Assembly: GCA_040509055.1 (NCBI GenBank)
Contig: JBEVLT010000179.1
Coordinates: 1 to 6,994 of the forward strand
Length of the DNA: 6,994 nucleotides
Direction: 5' to 3'
DNA from: JAJKIP01 sp040509055
Lineage (GTDB): Bacteria; Bacteroidota; Bacteroidia; Chitinophagales; Chitinophagaceae
Part shown: one piece after another, positions 6,016-6,994 of the stretch
Position numbering within the stretch: position 1 is the stretch's first letter
How the letters are laid out: each line of letters starts with the position of its first letter
Made by a program: the position numbers and the translations under genes
The notes under the pieces: generated by a model
What the model was told of the DNA's origin: nothing
Database searches by the model: none
Seen by the model: the letters and a program-made list of their open reading frames with translations, nothing else

Positions 6016-6993
6016 TCAGGCACCGGCAGAGCCCGTGCTGCAGGCCGCGAGCGCCTGCCAGAGCAGGGCCGTTGTACGGCCGGGGCTGTACAGGGCGGCA
6101 TGCTGCAGTCCTTTCGCGATCAGCGTGCGGCGGAGCGACTCATCTTTGTAGAGGCGCATCATTTGCTCAGCAATATCCTGGTGATTGGAAGGATCGGCAT
6201 ACAGGGCCGCATCACCGGCAGCTTCCTCCAGGGCCGAGCCGGCGGAAATGATCGCCGGTATGGCCGCCTGCATCGCATCCAGCACCGGCATGGCCAGCCC
6301 TTCCTGCGGCGAGGGGTATACCCATGCATAGGCAGCACCGGTCAGCCTGGCCAGCTCCGGCTCACTGACGGAGCCGGTCAGCACCACATCGTCCCGGTAT
6401 TTATACGTACGGAGGCTCCTGGTAAGCCCGTTGCCCGGCCAGTACTCCATGCCGGCTATTACCAGCTTCCAGTTGCTTTGCTGTCTTTTTTTGAACGCGG
6501 AAAAGGCCCGGAGCAGGTTGAGCAGGTTTTTGTGCGGATGCAGAATGCCGGTATACAGGAAATAGTTGAGCCCGCCGGTATATTGCTGCCTTATGGTTTC
6601 CTTTTCCTCTTCGTCCAGCGGCCTGGCCTCTTCTGCCGCCGCGCTATGGATAACGGTTATTTTACCCGGCCCTACATCGTAAGCCGCTTTTATCTCTTTT
6701 TCCAGAAAAGCGGAAACGACCGCTATGGCGGCAGCTCTTTGCAATGACCGGGTCCTGTAACGCCTGTAAAAAAAACGTTGCAGCCGGCCGGTAAACGATG
6801 GGCCGTGCAAAAAAGAAAGATCGGTCACCAGCAGGCATTGCGGCACCCGGCTGCGCAGGGAGCCAATGCCGTTGCAGGCAAGAAATACATCGGCCCGGTA
6901 TTTTTTCAGCAACGAAGGCAGCTTTACATCATACCACCATTTCCACTGCAGGGGGTGGCCGCCGGGCGAGCCGGCATTTACTATAATTATATT
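6016..6993 (-). CDS. Glycosyltransferase, GT4/GT-B type, 5' end missing
   Basis: The last 325 codons and the TGA stop are present; the frame is open to the right edge, so the true start is outside the window. A TTG at 6912 could pose as a start, but the coding sequence clearly continues upstream (NAGSPGGHPLQWKWWYDVKLP). Numbered from the edge, residues to about 135 are the end of the acceptor domain (VTDLSFLH near 56-63; AIAVVSAFLEKEI near 90-101). The donor domain begins near 145 with FLYTGILHPHKNLLNLLRAF, where the Lys of HPHKN contacts sugar-nucleotide phosphate in relatives. The EX7E motif appears as EGLAMPVLD (231-239), with Asp in the second acidic position. The protein should move a sugar from a nucleotide donor to a glycan or lipid at the inner face of the cytoplasmic membrane; donor and acceptor are unknown. 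Confidence 0.87.
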   Translation of the reverse strand, partial: NIIIVNAGSPGGHPLQWKWWYDVKLPSLLKKYRADVFLACNGIGSLRSRVPQCLLVTDLSFLHGPSFTGRLQRFFYRRYRTRSLQRAAAIAVVSAFLEKEIKAAYDVGPGKITVIHSAAAEEARPLDEEEKETIRQQYTGGLNYFLYTGILHPHKNLLNLLRAFSAFKKRQQSNWKLVIAGMEYWPGNGLTRSLRTYKYRDDVVLTGSVSEPELARLTGAAYAWVYPSPQEGLAMPVLDAMQAAIPAIISAGSALEEAAGDAALYADPSNHQDIAEQMMRLYKDESLRRTLIAKGLQHAALYSPGRTTALLWQALAACSTGSAGA

Positions 6994-6994
6994 A

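Noticed and set aside
6010..6747. 245-codon open frame on the plus strand opposite the glycosyltransferase
   Set aside because: The minus-strand glycosyltransferase has conserved motifs throughout. The plus-strand frame has none.
6912..6914. TTG as the start codon of the glycosyltransferase
   Set aside because: The frame stays open and protein-like for 27 more codons up to the window edge, and a GT-B acceptor domain would otherwise be too short.
1..6994. tRNA or rRNA genes, CRISPR arrays, insertion sequences, toxin-antitoxin or defence genes
   Set aside because: I looked on both strands and saw no cloverleaf, regularly spaced repeats, transposase motifs or known defence domains. The gene content is ordinary chromosomal.

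Overview
This window looks like ordinary chromosomal DNA from a member of the Bacteroidota, most likely a Chitinophagaceae-type organism. The clues are a GldC gliding/type IX secretion accessory protein, the N-terminus of a PorG/DUF6089-like outer membrane protein, two matches to the Bacteroidota -7 promoter element TAnnTTTG, and mostly absent Shine-Dalgarno sequences. All eight complete genes or gene ends and the partial gene at the left edge lie on the minus strand, so transcription runs from right to left.

Reading in the direction of transcription: (1) the C-terminal ~325 codons of a GT4-type glycosyltransferase, whose start lies beyond the right edge; (2) gldC, behind its own likely promoter; (3) a 226-bp gap rich in TTCGAA/TTCGAGG palindromic motifs; (4) a GatB/YqeY-domain protein followed closely by (5) a CvpA-family membrane protein; (6) a gap with a likely promoter and a leader hairpin; then a probable operon of (7) an alpha/beta hydrolase, (8) a CBS-CBS-ACT-like protein, (9) a single-POTRA Omp85-type outer membrane protein, (10) NAD kinase (nadK) and (11) the PorG/DUF6089-like protein cut by the left edge. 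From memory of Bacteroidota gene order, CBS - nadK - DUF6089/PorG often leads on to uppS and bamA, so those genes may lie just left of the window.

The genes fall into three themes: outer membrane and type IX secretion (Omp85-like, PorG-like, GldC), central metabolism and regulation (NAD kinase, CBS-ACT protein, YqeY), and less defined enzymes (hydrolase, glycosyltransferase). I see no tRNA, rRNA, CRISPR, insertion sequence, phage or defence gene, and no evidence for a novel multi-gene system. The most notable anomaly is that the CBS gene stops at a TAA. The same frame then continues for 17 codons, and these resemble the usual C-terminal tail of the family, which suggests a recent nonsense change or a sequencing error.
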